64,000 nt of DNA. Source: an uncultured Lachnospiraceae bacterium (GTDB lineage: Bacteria > Bacillota > Clostridia > Lachnospirales > Lachnospiraceae). Position 1 is the stretch's first letter, and each line of letters begins with the position of its first letter. Positions 42,727-54,092 of this stretch are shown here, piece after piece. The notes below the pieces were generated by a model. It worked only from the letters and a program-made list of their open reading frames with translations, was not told the origin of the DNA and did not search any database. The translations under genes were made by a program, and so were the position numbers. The stretch is from contig CALWIA010000027.1 in assembly GCA_944380605.1 (NCBI GenBank), positions 1-64,000 on the forward strand. Direction: 5' to 3'.

Positions 42727-44442
42727 ATGGCACAGAAAAGCATCCGGGAACGGCAGACATGGGCCCAGTTTGACGCGCTGCAGCTGGGCAGCGGCTGGGT
42801 GGAAGACGACATTGGAAAGCTGCAGATACTGGTGGAGGACGCCTACGGCGACAGCCATCCGGGCAGCGTCCATCTGAATCAGGTGAGCCAGCAGGCAGTA
42901 TATGGGATTTTTGAGGAAGGAGCGTTTCCGGCTCAGTTCCACATCACGGACATCTGCGATGGGTGCGCCCAGGGACACGACGGCATGAATATGGTGCTGG
43001 CGTCCAGGGAAGTGATCTGCGATATGCTGGAGATTCACGCCGGTTTCGTGCCGTGGGACGGCATGGTGATGACCGCTTCCTGCGACAAGTCCATACCGGC
43101 GCATCTGAAGGCGGCGGCCCGGATCAACATTCCCACGGTCTTTATTCCCGGCGGCAGCATGCGGCCCGGCCCCAATCAGACCACGTCGCTGGTGGCGGGA
43201 GATATTTCCCTGCGGCAGAAGCGGAAAAATGAGATCACGCCGGAAGAGATCCGGGCCTACAAGCTGACGGGCTGTCCGTCGGTGGGCGCCTGCACATTCA
43301 TGGGCACGGCCAGCACCATGCAGTGCATGGCGGAGGCCCTGGGCATGGCGCTGCCGGGCAGCGCGCTGGTGCCGGCGACTATGCGGGACCTGATTGAGTA
43401 TTCCAGAGAGTCCGGAAAGCAGGCGGTGCGCCTGGCAAAAGCCGGCATCACTCCGTCTATGATCCTGACGGAGCGGGCGTTCCGCAACGCCATTGTGGTG
43501 CACAGCGCCATCGGCGGCTCCACCAATGCCCTGATTCACCTGCCGGCCATCGCCAAGGAACTGGGCTTTGAACTGGATCCGGAACTGTTTAACGAGATCA
43601 ACGCCAAAATCCCCCATATCGGCAACGTCAATCCCAGCGGGCAGCACCTGACGGAGAGCTTTTGGTTTGCCGGCGGCATTCCCATGGTGCAGATCATGCT
43701 GAAGGAACACCTGGATCTGGATGTGCTGACGGTGACGGGCAAGACCCTGGGCGAGAACCTGGAGGAAATGGAAAAGAGCGGGTTCTTTGAACGGAACCTG
43801 GGGTATCTGCACAACTACGGCCTGGAGCGGGAGGATGTGATCCTGCCGGTGGAAAAGACCAAAGAAATGGGTTCCATCGCGGTGCTGAAGGGCAATCTGG
43901 CGCCGGAAGGCGCGGTGGTCAAGTACTCCGCCTGCGAAGAGTCTATGCGGGTGCACCGGGGCAGAGCCGTGGTCTTTGACCGGGAAGAAGACGCCCATGA
44001 CGCGGTGGTGCGGGGCGGGATCAACCCGGGAGAAATCATCATCATCCGCTACGAAGGTCCCAGAGGCAGCGGTATGCCGGAGATGCTGATGACGACGGAG
44101 GCCATTGTCTGCGACCATCGCCTCAACGGCAAGGTGTCCCTGATCACCGACGGCCGGTTTTCCGGAGCGACCCGGGGCGCGGCCATCGGCCATGTGTCGC
44201 CGGAAGCGGCGGCCGGCGGTCCTCTGGCCTTTGTGGAGACCGACGATATCATCGAATACGACGTATACAAAAAGTCGGTGAACCTGGTGGGGCTTCATGG
44301 GCAGCTGATGACGGAAGAAGAGATTCAGGCGGAGATGGAACGGCGGAAGAAAGAGCATCCGGTGCTGAAAAAGACCTACAAGGGCGTGCTGAAACGCTAT
44401 ACCGACCATGCGGCGTCCGCCATGAAGGGCGCCGGATACTGA
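42727..44442 (+). CDS. IlvD/Edd family dehydratase (probable sugar-acid dehydratase)
   Basis: A 571-aa iron-sulfur dehydratase. Cluster Cys candidates lie in [22 protein letters not shown] and [16 protein letters not shown]. It could be dihydroxy-acid dehydratase, but the next gene is a DapA-type aldolase and the setting is sugar uptake, so an aldonate or uronate-derived sugar-acid dehydratase giving a 2-keto-3-deoxy acid is more likely. AAAAGGAGA precedes the ATG. Confidence 0.9.
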   Translation: MAQKSIRERQTWAQFDALQLGSGWVEDDIGKLQILVEDAYGDSHPGSVHLNQVSQQAVYGIFEEGAFPAQFHITDICDGCAQGHDGMNMVLASREVICDMLEIHAGFVPWDGMVMTASCDKSIPAHLKAAARINIPTVFIPGGSMRPGPNQTTSLVAGDISLRQKRKNEITPEEIRAYKLTGCPSVGACTFMGTASTMQCMAEALGMALPGSALVPATMRDLIEYSRESGKQAVRLAKAGITPSMILTERAFRNAIVVHSAIGGSTNALIHLPAIAKELGFELDPELFNEINAKIPHIGNVNPSGQHLTESFWFAGGIPMVQIMLKEHLDLDVLTVTGKTLGENLEEMEKSGFFERNLGYLHNYGLEREDVILPVEKTKEMGSIAVLKGNLAPEGAVVKYSACEESMRVHRGRAVVFDREEDAHDAVVRGGINPGEIIIIRYEGPRGSGMPEMLMTTEAIVCDHRLNGKVSLITDGRFSGATRGAAIGHVSPEAAAGGPLAFVETDDIIEYDVYKKSVNLVGLHGQLMTEEEIQAEMERRKKEHPVLKKTYKGVLKRYTDHAASAMKGAGY

Positions 44443-44458
44443 GAAGGAGGAAGCAGTG

Positions 44459-45364
44459 ATGAAAAGCAGATATATTACTCCGTCCATCACCATCTTCAAA
44501 GAAGATGGCACGGTGGACCTGGAGGCCATGAAACGGCATTTTGATTACCTGATCGAGGGAGGCGTGGACGGCATCCTGGTGCTGGGCAGCATCGGCGAGT
44601 TTTTTGCCATTCCCATGGAGGAAAAGAAGAAGCTGGTGCAGTGCGCGCTGGAGCACATCGCCGGACGGGTGCAGGTGATCATCGGCACCACCAGCATGCT
44701 GGAGAGCGAGATTATCGAACTGTCCCGGTTTGCCGACGGATACGGCGCCGACGCCTGCATCGTGCTGCCGCCGTATTATTTCCCGTTAAGCGCCGCCAGC
44801 ATCGAGAACTACTTTGACCGCATCGCGGACCAGCTGGCGGACCAGACGTTGTACCTGTACAACTTCCCGGACCGCACCGGCTACACCATTCCGGTGCCCG
44901 TGACCCTGAACCTGCTGCGGAAGCATGGGAATATCAAGGGATACAAGGATACCCAGGCCGGCGTGGCCCACAGCCTGGAACTGATCAAGACAGTGAAAAC
45001 GGAATTTCCGGATTTCCGGGTGTACGCCGGGTTCGACGACAACTTCGCCCACAATGTGCTTTCCGGCGGCGACGGCTGCATCGGCGGACTGTCCAACGTG
45101 GTGCCGGAGGTGTGCAGCGGCTGGGTGAAGGCTTTCGCGGATGAGAACCTGCAGGAAGTGAAGCGGATCCAGATGCTGATCAACGGGCTGATGGAGATCT
45201 ACCAGGTGGGCACGCCTTTTGTGCCCTATATCAAGGCAGCGGTGGGCCAGCGGGGCCTGCCGGTGAGCTGCCGGGCATCCTTCCCCTTTGTGACGCCGTC
45301 CGTGGAAGACCAGAAAAAGATCGGCGCCATACTGGAAAAATACGGAATTGAAAAGGTGCAGTAA
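44459..45364 (+). CDS. DapA family aldolase (probable 2-keto-3-deoxy sugar-acid aldolase)
   Basis: A 301-aa TIM-barrel aldolase/lyase. The Schiff-base Lys is in IKGYKDTQAGV and the Tyr in LYNFPDRTGYTIP. The ligand-binding GxGE-type site appears as LGSIGEFFAI. The ATG at 44459 follows AAGGAGG by 8 nt. Placed 16 nt after a sugar-acid dehydratase, it probably cleaves the 2-keto-3-deoxy acid to pyruvate and an aldehyde; dihydrodipicolinate synthase or N-acetylneuraminate lyase activity is less likely. Confidence 0.88.
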   Translation: MKSRYITPSITIFKEDGTVDLEAMKRHFDYLIEGGVDGILVLGSIGEFFAIPMEEKKKLVQCALEHIAGRVQVIIGTTSMLESEIIELSRFADGYGADACIVLPPYYFPLSAASIENYFDRIADQLADQTLYLYNFPDRTGYTIPVPVTLNLLRKHGNIKGYKDTQAGVAHSLELIKTVKTEFPDFRVYAGFDDNFAHNVLSGGDGCIGGLSNVVPEVCSGWVKAFADENLQEVKRIQMLINGLMEIYQVGTPFVPYIKAAVGQRGLPVSCRASFPFVTPSVEDQKKIGAILEKYGIEKVQ

Positions 45365-45379
45365 TCTTTTATAAATTAA

Positions 45380-46813
<1,434 letters not shown>

Positions 46814-46816
46814 ACG

Positions 46817-46865
46817 AAACGGGCATCCGCCCAGGTTCACATGGAACCTGAGGGATGCCCGTTTT
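46817..46865. terminator. Bidirectional intrinsic terminator
   Basis: AAACGGGCATCC (46817-46828) pairs with GGGATGCCCGTTT (46852-46864), enclosing a second stem AGGTTC/GAACCT. A-rich and T-rich flanks serve both the GH1 gene and the opposing potD. Confidence 0.85.
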
Positions 46866-46884
46866 CAATCTGTATCGCATCGGA

Positions 46885-47973
46885 CTAGTTGGATTTGACT
46901 TCTTTCCAGTAGTTGTTGTACAGCGCGTCTACCTCGTCGCCCAGATACTGGAAGACCTCGCTGTTTTCCAAGGAATCGATGTCCGGGAAAACGGCCTTGT
47001 TGTTCTGCACTTCTTCATCCAGCAGATCAAAGGCGCCCTTGTTGGGGGTGGGGTAGGTAATGTATTCAAAGTTCATCTTGGCGATGTCGGGACGGCACAG
47101 GAAGTCGATCCATTTCTCCGCGTTCTCTTTGTTCTTGGCGTTGGCGGGGATCACCCAGCTGTCGATCCAGACGTTGGTGCCTTCTTCCGGAATCACGTAT
47201 TCCAGGTCGTAGTCCAGGCCCAGGTTTTCCACCTCTTCCTGGATGTAGAGCATTTCACCGGAGTAGATCACGCCGACGGCGGCTTCTCCGCCGATCATCT
47301 TATCCCGCACCTGGTCGATGACATAGGCCTGCACCAGGGGCTTCTGGGCGATCAGCAGGTCTCTGGCTTCCTGCAGTTCCGCGTCATTTGTGGTGTTCAT
47401 GGAGTAGCCCAGGGATTTCAGCGCCACCATGAAAGCGTCGCGGACGCTGTCCTGCATCAGGATCTCGCCGCTGAACTTCTCGTCCCACAGGTCCGCCCAC
47501 TTGGTGGGAACGTCCTCCGGAGCTACCATGGAGGTGTTGTACAGGATGCCGACGGTGCCCCAGCAGTAGGGGACGGAATATTTATTTTCCGGGTCGAAGC
47601 TTTTGGAGCGCTCCATATACTCCGGATCGATGTTGGAGATGTTGGGCACGTTGTCGAAGTTGATCTCCGCCAGCAGGTCGTTTTCGATCATTTTCTGAAT
47701 CATGTAGTCCGAGGGGCAGACCACGTCGTAGGTGACGCCGCCGGCTTCGATGACCGGATACATTTCCTCGTTGGTCTCAAACATGTCGTAGATCACCTCG
47801 ATGCCGGTTTCCTCCTCGAACATGTCGATGACGGCCTCGTCGATGTACTCGCCCCAGTTGTAGACGTATACCTGTCCGGCTCCTTCGTCAGCGCCGCCGG
47901 AGCTGCTGCAGCCGGTCAGGGCTGCGGCGCCGGCCAGGGCCGCGGCGGAAAATGCAATCCATTTCTTTTTCAT
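46885..47973 (-). CDS. potD: Spermidine/putrescine ABC transporter substrate-binding lipoprotein
   Basis: A 362-aa PotD-type lipoprotein with lipobox LTGC and Cys22. YNWGEYID, FEEETGIEVIYD and DVVCPSDYMI are typical polyamine-binding segments, as is the aromatic cluster around SYSMNTTN. It is last in the pot operon, 13 nt after potC. Confidence 0.94.
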   Translation of the reverse strand: MKKKWIAFSAAALAGAAALTGCSSSGGADEGAGQVYVYNWGEYIDEAVIDMFEEETGIEVIYDMFETNEEMYPVIEAGGVTYDVVCPSDYMIQKMIENDLLAEINFDNVPNISNIDPEYMERSKSFDPENKYSVPYCWGTVGILYNTSMVAPEDVPTKWADLWDEKFSGEILMQDSVRDAFMVALKSLGYSMNTTNDAELQEARDLLIAQKPLVQAYVIDQVRDKMIGGEAAVGVIYSGEMLYIQEEVENLGLDYDLEYVIPEEGTNVWIDSWVIPANAKNKENAEKWIDFLCRPDIAKMNFEYITYPTPNKGAFDLLDEEVQNNKAVFPDIDSLENSEVFQYLGDEVDALYNNYWKEVKSN

Positions 47974-47986
47974 AATCGTTCTCCTC

Positions 47987-48784
47987 CTATTTTTCCTCTT
48001 TTCTGGCGTGCGGCGCGAAGTTGGTGATGATCAGCAGGATCAGAACCGCCAGGAATATGATGGTAGACAGCGCATACATGGACGGATTGATGCCTCGCCG
48101 CACTTCACTGTAAATCAGTGTGGACAGTGTGTTGATGCCGGCGCCTCTGGTGAAGTGGGTGATGATGAAATCATCCAGCGACATGGTGAAGGCCAGCAGG
48201 AATCCTGACAGGACGCCGGGAAGGATATCCGGAAATACGACTTTGAAAAAGGCGTACAGCGGTGAGGCTCCCAGGTCCAGGGCCGCCTCGTACGTGCTTC
48301 GGCTGGTCTGCTTTAACTTGGGCATAACGCTTAAGATCACGTACGGGATGTTGAAGGTAATATGGGCAATCAGGATGGTTTTGAATCCCAATGAGATTCC
48401 GAAGGCGATAAAGGCCAGCATCAGCGAGATGCCGGTGACGATATCGGCGTTGAGCATGGGAATGTTGGTGATTCCCATAATAATGGTTTTGGGCATCGGC
48501 TTCATGCTGTTTATGGCAATGGAAGCGGCGGTGCCGATGATGGCGGCGATCAGGGCCGACAAAAAGGCGATGACCAGGGTGTTGCGCAGCGCGTCCATAA
48601 TGGTGGAGCGGCTGAACATTTCCAGGTACCAGTCTAAGGTGAACCCGCCCCACTGGGTGCGGGACTTGGACTGGTTGAAGGACAGGACCATCATGGTCAT
48701 AATGGGGGCGTAGAGAAAAATCAGGGTCAGCACCAGATAAAAGTTCTCTGCGATGTATTTGATCCGGGTTTTTAACGTTTTCAT
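47987..48784 (-). CDS. potC: Spermidine/putrescine ABC transporter permease
   Basis: A 265-aa permease with six hydrophobic segments and an EAA-type loop (TYEAALDLGASPLYAFF). The stop of potB and the start of potC share one base (TGATG), indicating translational coupling. Confidence 0.93.
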   Translation of the reverse strand: MKTLKTRIKYIAENFYLVLTLIFLYAPIMTMMVLSFNQSKSRTQWGGFTLDWYLEMFSRSTIMDALRNTLVIAFLSALIAAIIGTAASIAINSMKPMPKTIIMGITNIPMLNADIVTGISLMLAFIAFGISLGFKTILIAHITFNIPYVILSVMPKLKQTSRSTYEAALDLGASPLYAFFKVVFPDILPGVLSGFLLAFTMSLDDFIITHFTRGAGINTLSTLIYSEVRRGINPSMYALSTIIFLAVLILLIITNFAPHARKEEK

Positions 48785-49602
48785 CAGAATGCCGTACCCT
48801 CCCCGTTCTTATCGTATTTGGCGATCAGCGCCATGCTGATCAGGATAAAGAACATCAGCACCAGCGAGAGGCCGGAGCCCAGGTTCCAGTTGCTGCCTCT
48901 GGTAAATTCCTGCTCGATGACGTTGCCGATCAGCAGGATCTTGCTGCCGCCCAGCAGGTTGGAGATGACAAAGGTGGTCAGGGCGGGGACGAACACCATG
49001 GTGATGCCGCTGATGACGCCCGGCAGGCTTAAGGGAAACCAGATGCGGGTCAGAGTCTGGAAAAAATTGGCTCCCAGGTCCTGGGCGGCGTTTATGGTGT
49101 TGTCGTCGATCTTGCACAGCACGTTGTAAATGGGAAGCACCATAAAGGGCAGGAAATTGTATACCATGCCCAGGATAATGGCTCCCGGCGTGTTGATCAG
49201 GGACTGGTTGGGCAGGTGCAGGGCGGTTAAAATGCCGTTGATCACGCCGCTTCGTTCCAGCAGCGTCTGCCAGGCCAGGGTCCGCAGCAGGAAATTCATC
49301 CACATGGGAAGGATGAAAATAAATACCACGAAGCTGCCCCGGCCGATGTTGCGCCTCCGCAGGATCAAGGCCAGCGGGTAGGCCAGCAGCAGGCAGATTA
49401 CCGTGCTCAGCAGGGACAGGCCCAGCGCCAGAAACAGCGCCTTGCGGTGCTCCGGCGTGGCAATGGCCAGGATGTTGGCCAGGGTAAATCCGCCGTCGCC
49501 GTCGGTGAGGCCGTAAAAAACAATCAGGGCCAGCGGGATAATGGTAAATCCGGCCATCCAGATCAGATAGGGGCCGGCCAGCAGTTTCTTACTCATTGAC
49601 AC
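48784..49602 (-). CDS. potB: Spermidine/putrescine ABC transporter permease
   Basis: A 272-aa permease with six hydrophobic segments and an EAA-type loop ([18 protein letters not shown]). A GTG at 49602 lies 6 nt after GAGGAGG, and an ATG at 49596 lies 12 nt after it, so either could be used. It overlaps the end of potA by about 14 nt. Confidence 0.93.
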   Translation of the reverse strand: MSMSKKLLAGPYLIWMAGFTIIPLALIVFYGLTDGDGGFTLANILAIATPEHRKALFLALGLSLLSTVICLLLAYPLALILRRRNIGRGSFVVFIFILPMWMNFLLRTLAWQTLLERSGVINGILTALHLPNQSLINTPGAIILGMVYNFLPFMVLPIYNVLCKIDDNTINAAQDLGANFFQTLTRIWFPLSLPGVISGITMVFVPALTTFVISNLLGGSKILLIGNVIEQEFTRGSNWNLGSGLSLVLMFFILISMALIAKYDKNGEGTAF

Positions 49603-50665
49603 CTACCGCCTCCTCGTCTTCTGAAGCGGGCTTGTTCATGATCTGGATGTTGTAGGGATCCACGCGGATGCCCACTTCTTTGCCCACCGGGCACAGCTGG
49701 GTGCTGTGGACCAGCCACTCGAAGCCGTCGGGGGTGGTGACTTCCATCTCATAGTGCACGCCCTTGAAAATCAAATGGGTGCAGACGCCTTTCAGCGTGC
49801 CTTCTTCCGGGCTTACCAGCTCCACGTCCTCCGGACGGATCACCACGTCCACCGGCCGGTTGTTGCCGAAGCCTTTGTCCACGCAGGTGAATTTCGCACC
49901 GAAGATCTCCACCAGCTCGTCCCGGATCATCAGTCCCGGCACGATGTTGCTGTCGCCGATGAAGTCGGCCACAAAGGCGTTTTCCGGCTCGTTGTAGATC
50001 TGCTCCGGAGTGCCCATCTGCTGGATGTAGCCCTGGTTCATCACCACGATGGTGTCGGACATGGTCAGGGCTTCTTCCTGGTCGTGGGTGACATAAATAA
50101 AGGTAATGCCCAGCTCATTTTTCAGGCGGATCAGTTCGTACTGCATGTCCTGGCGCAGCTTTAAATCCAGCGCGCCCAGAGGCTCGTCCAGAAGCAGCAC
50201 CCGGGGCTCGTTGACAATGGCCCGGGCAATGGCGATCCGCTGCTGCTGGCCGCCGCTTAAAGAATCCACGCTGCGGTTTTCGTAGCCGTCCAGGTTCACC
50301 AGCTTCAGCGCGTATTTGATCTTGTCCTGGATATAGGATTTGGGCTTGTTTTTGATTTTCAGGCCGAAGGCGATATTTTCCGCGATGTTCATATGGGTAA
50401 ACAGGGCGTACTTCTGGAACACGGTGTTGAGCTGCCGCTTGTTGGGGGGCAGGTCGGAGATATCCTGGCCGTCAAAGATCACCTTGCCGGCGTCCGCGTG
50501 CTCGAAGCCGCCGATGATGCGCAGCGTGGTGGTTTTGCCGCAGCCGCTGGGCCCCAGCAGCGTGACAAAAGAATTTTCCTTTACGGAAAGGTTTAAATCG
50601 TCCAGCACCAGAGTGCCGTCAAAACTCTTGGAGATGTTGACCAAATCAATCAGTGGCTGACTCAT
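49589..50665 (-). CDS. potA: Spermidine/putrescine ABC transporter ATPase
   Basis: A 358-aa ABC ATPase. Walker [10 protein letters not shown] lies near residue 38, the signature [14 protein letters not shown] near 139, Walker [12 protein letters not shown] near 162 and the H-loop THD near 200. The C-terminal 120 residues form the TOBE-type regulatory domain. GGAGGAAACGC precedes the start. Confidence 0.96.
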   Translation of the reverse strand: MSQPLIDLVNISKSFDGTLVLDDLNLSVKENSFVTLLGPSGCGKTTTLRIIGGFEHADAGKVIFDGQDISDLPPNKRQLNTVFQKYALFTHMNIAENIAFGLKIKNKPKSYIQDKIKYALKLVNLDGYENRSVDSLSGGQQQRIAIARAIVNEPRVLLLDEPLGALDLKLRQDMQYELIRLKNELGITFIYVTHDQEEALTMSDTIVVMNQGYIQQMGTPEQIYNEPENAFVADFIGDSNIVPGLMIRDELVEIFGAKFTCVDKGFGNNRPVDVVIRPEDVELVSPEEGTLKGVCTHLIFKGVHYEMEVTTPDGFEWLVHSTQLCPVGKEVGIRVDPYNIQIMNKPASEDEEAVGVNE

Positions 50666-50677
50666 GCGCGTTTCCTC

Positions 50678-51211
50678 CTAAAAACTGGGCGGGGAGCTGA
50701 CCCACAAAACCACGGCTCCCGTCCGGCTGGTAAGATAGTGCTTTTTATCCGGGGTAAAGTAAAAGGACTCGCCCTTTTTGGCCCGGTGTACCTGGCTGCC
50801 CAGGTGAATGGATACGCTGCCCTGCAGCACGTAGCCGAACTCCTCGCCTTCGTGGGGGTTGTCCGGATAGGTCTCGCCGCCGGCTTCCAGCGTCAGCAGG
50901 ATGGGCTCCATCATATTCTTCTGGGCGTTGGGTATGATCCATTTGATGGTGTTGTTCAGCTCCGCGTCCTGCTTTTCGAAGTAGTCCGCCTTGCCGAACA
51001 CGATCTGCTCCTCCGGAGTTTCGCTGAAAAACTCCGCGGTGGAAGTGCCCAGGCACTGCAGGATGTCCATCAGAGTGGCAATGGAAGGGGACGTTAAGTT
51101 CCGTTCGATCTGGGAAATAAATCCTTTGGACAGTTCGGCCCGGTCCGCCAGCTCTTCCTGCGTCAGGTTCTTGCGCACCCGCAGTTCCTTCAGCTTCTGC
51201 CCGATATCCAT
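50678..51211 (-). CDS. XRE-family regulator with cupin domain (PuuR-like)
   Basis: A 177-aa regulator. Residues about 6-60 are an XRE helix-turn-helix (LTQEELADRAELSKGFISQI), and residues 110-175 a cupin (EEFGYVLQGSVSIHLGSQ). It heads the potABCD operon with a 12-nt gap to potA, so it probably senses polyamine and autoregulates import. Confidence 0.93.
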   Translation of the reverse strand: MDIGQKLKELRVRKNLTQEELADRAELSKGFISQIERNLTSPSIATLMDILQCLGTSTAEFFSETPEEQIVFGKADYFEKQDAELNNTIKWIIPNAQKNMMEPILLTLEAGGETYPDNPHEGEEFGYVLQGSVSIHLGSQVHRAKKGESFYFTPDKKHYLTSRTGAVVLWVSSPPSF

Positions 51212-51339
51212 AATCCGCCTCCTGTGGGCCGGCGCCCCGGGGCTCCGGCAGTCTTTCTTCTAATCTAAAAGTTTACAAATACTAACTGACAATAAAAATA
51301 AGTAAAAAGTTTAGTAATGATAAACAAGCAGCAAAGTCT

Positions 51340-51367
51340 ATTATACAGAAAAATATATGACTGTCAA
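51340..51367 (-). promoter_or_regulatory. Promoter of the regulator-potABCD operon
   Basis: On the minus strand TTGACA (51367-51362) and TATAAT (51345-51340) are exact consensus with 16-nt spacing. They lie in an AT-rich gap of 228 nt. The leader to the first ATG is about 120 nt. On the plus strand TGTTATGAT (51388-51396) is an extended -10 that may serve the lactonase gene. Confidence 0.75.
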
Positions 51368-51439
51368 TAGATTTTTTGATAAATGTATGTTATGATATCT
51401 CTAACTGATTTGTAATGAGAAAACAGGAGGACAGAGCAG

Positions 51440-52498
51440 ATGAAGGGCATGTATATGGCATATGTGGGTTCCTATTCTTATACAGGCAGCGCCAGGGGCA
51501 TCACGGTCTACGACGTAGACGTGGAGAAGGGCGTTTTTAAGGAAAGATGCCAGGTGGACGTGGACAATTCCTCCTACGTTGTGCCGTCTGCCGATGGAAA
51601 AGTTCTGTATTCCATCGCGGATGAAGGGGTGGTTTCCTTCCGCATCCACGAAAACGGAAGCATCACCAAACTGAATACCGCAAGTATCCGGGGCATGAGA
51701 GGCTGCCACCTTTCGGTGGACCCCGATGGAAAGTATCTGTTTGTAGCCGGCTATCACGATGGCAAAGCTACGGTGATGCACTTAAATCCCGATGGAACCA
51801 TCGGCGACATCGCCGCCGGCATCTACCACAAGGGCCTGGGCAGCGTGGCGGAGCGGATGTTCCGTCCCCATGTCAGCTGCGTGCGGATGACGCCGGATAA
51901 GAAGTATATCATGGTGGCGGACCTGGGAGTGGACCAGATCAAGGTGTACCGGCTCAATGAGCAGGACAAGAACCTGATTCTGGTGGACACGGTTCCCTGC
52001 GACTTGGAGTCGGCTCCCCGGAACTTTATTTTCAGTTCCGACGGGCGGTTTATGTACCTGATGTACGAGGTGAAAAACGTCATCGACGTCTACACCTACG
52101 AGACCGGTCCCCGGGTGCCCAAGGTGGAAAAGATCCAGACCATTTCCACCACCGGTGACAACCGTTTGAGCCAGCTGACGGCGGCCTGCGCCATGCGGAT
52201 GACGGCGGATGAAAAGTATCTGTTCTGCAGCAATGCGGGAGACAACACCATAAGCATCTACACCCGGGACGCGGAGACCGGCCTGCTGAGCCTGATCTGC
52301 TGTCTGCCGGTGAGCGGCGAGTACCCCAAGGACATCGCCATTTTCCCAGACGGCCGGCATGTGGCGTCCATCAACCACGAAACTGGCAGCATCACCTTCT
52401 TCCGGGTCAACTACGAAGAGGGCCTGCTGGTGATGTGCGCCCGTTCGGTGTCTGTGGACGAGCCCAACTGCTGCGCCCTGGTGAAGGTGAGGGACTGA
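51440..52498 (+). CDS. Lactonase family beta-propeller protein (6-phosphogluconolactonase-like)
   Basis: A 352-aa protein with repeated propeller strands (SVDPDGKYLFVAGYHDGKAT, TPDKKYIMVADLG, SSDGRFMYLMYE, TADEKYLFCSNAG). This is the seven-bladed lactonase (Pgl/YbhE) fold, which hydrolyses sugar lactones. AGGAGG precedes the ATG. It lies 1 nt before the chorismate synthase gene. A sugar-lactone substrate fits the neighbouring rpiB and sugar-acid genes. Confidence 0.88.
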   Translation: MKGMYMAYVGSYSYTGSARGITVYDVDVEKGVFKERCQVDVDNSSYVVPSADGKVLYSIADEGVVSFRIHENGSITKLNTASIRGMRGCHLSVDPDGKYLFVAGYHDGKATVMHLNPDGTIGDIAAGIYHKGLGSVAERMFRPHVSCVRMTPDKKYIMVADLGVDQIKVYRLNEQDKNLILVDTVPCDLESAPRNFIFSSDGRFMYLMYEVKNVIDVYTYETGPRVPKVEKIQTISTTGDNRLSQLTAACAMRMTADEKYLFCSNAGDNTISIYTRDAETGLLSLICCLPVSGEYPKDIAIFPDGRHVASINHETGSITFFRVNYEEGLLVMCARSVSVDEPNCCALVKVRD

Positions 52499-52499
52499 C

Positions 52500-53600
52500 A
52501 TGGCGGGCTCATCCTGGGGAACGCTGCTGCGGATGACCACCTGGGGAGAATCCCACGGCAGCGGGCTGGGCGCCGTGGTGGACGGCTGCCCGGCGGGGCT
52601 TCCCCTTTGCGAAGAAGACATTCAGCGGTATCTGGACCGGCGCAGGCCGGGCCAGAGCCGTTATACCACGAAACGGCAGGAAGCGGACCGGGCAGAGATT
52701 CTGTCCGGTGTATTTGAAGGAAAAACTACGGGGACGCCCATATCCATCCTGGTGCGCAACACCGACCAGCGTTCCCGGGACTATTCGGAGATTATGAATC
52801 TGTACCGGCCCGGCCACGCGGATTACACCTTCGACCAGAAGTACGGGTTCCGGGACTACCGGGGCGGGGGCCGTTCCTCCGGCCGGGAGACCATCGGACG
52901 GGTGGCTGCCGGCGCTGTGGCGGCGAAGCTTCTGCAGGAACTGGGTGTGGAGGTCATCGCCTATGCCCGTTCCATAGGACCGGTGGAAGCGGATATGGGG
53001 CGGTTTGACCGGGAGGAAATCGGCAGGAATCCGGTGTGCATGCCGGACGCGGAAGCGGCGGCGAAGGCGGAGGCCTATCTGCAGGAGCAGATGGAACGGC
53101 AGGATTCTGCCGGCGGCGTGGTGGAATGCGTGATCCGCGGCCTGCCCGCCGGCGTAGGCGAGCCGGTGTTTGAAAAGCTGGACGCCTGCCTGGGCCACGC
53201 GCTGCTGTCCATCGGCGCGGTCAAAGGCGTGGAAATCGGAGACGGGTTCGCGGCGGCGGCCAGCACCGGTTCAGTAAATAACGATATGTTCTATATAAAA
53301 GACGGCCATGGGGCCAAACGCACCAACCACGCCGGCGGCATTCTGGGCGGCATCAGCGACGGAAGCGACGTGGTGATCCGGGCGGCGTTCAAGCCGACCC
53401 CTTCCATTGCCAGACCCCAGCGGACCATCACCCGCCAGGGAGAAGAGACGGAAGCGGTGATCCGGGGCCGCCACGACCCCATTATCGTGCCCCGGGCCGT
53501 GGTGGTGGTGGAAGCCATGGCGGCGTTTACGGCGGCGGATCTGCTGCTGCAGGGGCTGTCTTCCCGGCTGGATTCGGTCCGCCGGGCGCTTGGCCGGTAA
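52500..53600 (+). CDS. aroC: Chorismate synthase
   Basis: A 366-aa FMN-dependent enzyme converting EPSP to chorismate, the last step of the shikimate pathway. Family signatures are GESHGSGLGAVVDGCPAG, the RRRPGQSRYTTKRQE-like loop, YRGGGRSSGRET, and DPIIVPRAVVVVEAM near the C-terminus. The length is normal and key residues look intact. It is not near other aro genes and is read with a lactonase and rpiB, an odd setting that may mean a second copy elsewhere. Confidence 0.95.
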   Translation: MAGSSWGTLLRMTTWGESHGSGLGAVVDGCPAGLPLCEEDIQRYLDRRRPGQSRYTTKRQEADRAEILSGVFEGKTTGTPISILVRNTDQRSRDYSEIMNLYRPGHADYTFDQKYGFRDYRGGGRSSGRETIGRVAAGAVAAKLLQELGVEVIAYARSIGPVEADMGRFDREEIGRNPVCMPDAEAAAKAEAYLQEQMERQDSAGGVVECVIRGLPAGVGEPVFEKLDACLGHALLSIGAVKGVEIGDGFAAAASTGSVNNDMFYIKDGHGAKRTNHAGGILGGISDGSDVVIRAAFKPTPSIARPQRTITRQGEETEAVIRGRHDPIIVPRAVVVVEAMAAFTAADLLLQGLSSRLDSVRRALGR

Positions 53601-53627
53601 ATACAGACGGAAAGAGGAGACATCATT

Positions 53628-54092
53628 ATGAAAATAGCACTGGGCAATGACCATACGGCGCTGGAGATGAAGGCGGCGGTGAAACAGCATCTGGAAGAGC
53701 GGGGCATCGAGGTCCTGGACCTGGGGACCCATTCGCCGGAGAACTGCGATTATCCGGTATACGGAGAAAAGGTAGGGCTGGCGGTGGCCGGCGGCGAAGC
53801 GGACCTGGGCATCGCCATCTGCGGCACCGGCGTAGGGATTTCCCTGGCGGCAGGCAAGATCCGGGGCATCCGGGCCTGTGTCTGCAGCGAGCCCTATACG
53901 GCTAAACTGTCCCGGATGCACAACAATTCCAACGTGCTGGCCTTCGGAGCCAGAGTCATCGGCATCGAGATGGCCAAGATGATCGTGGATCAGTGGCTGG
54001 ACGCGGTGTATGAAGGCGGAAGGCATCAGAGACGGGTGGATATGATCCATGCCATCGAAGAACGGCAGTACCGGCAGGAGGAACAAAGATGA
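53628..54092 (+). CDS. rpiB: Ribose-5-phosphate isomerase B family protein
   Basis: A 154-aa RpiB/LacAB-type isomerase. MKIALGNDHTALEMK, the catalytic Cys in GIAICGTGVGIS (about residue 66), and HNNSNVLAFGARVIG are family hallmarks. AGAGGAG precedes the ATG. The stop overlaps the next start (ATGA). It could act on another aldose/ketose phosphate. Confidence 0.93.
   Translation: MKIALGNDHTALEMKAAVKQHLEERGIEVLDLGTHSPENCDYPVYGEKVGLAVAGGEADLGIAICGTGVGISLAAGKIRGIRACVCSEPYTAKLSRMHNNSNVLAFGARVIGIEMAKMIVDQWLDAVYEGGRHQRRVDMIHAIEERQYRQEEQR

Noticed and set aside
42727..44442. Biosynthetic dihydroxy-acid dehydratase (ilvD)
   Set aside because: The family fits, but no branched-chain amino acid genes are near and a DapA-type aldolase follows; sugar-acid role preferred.
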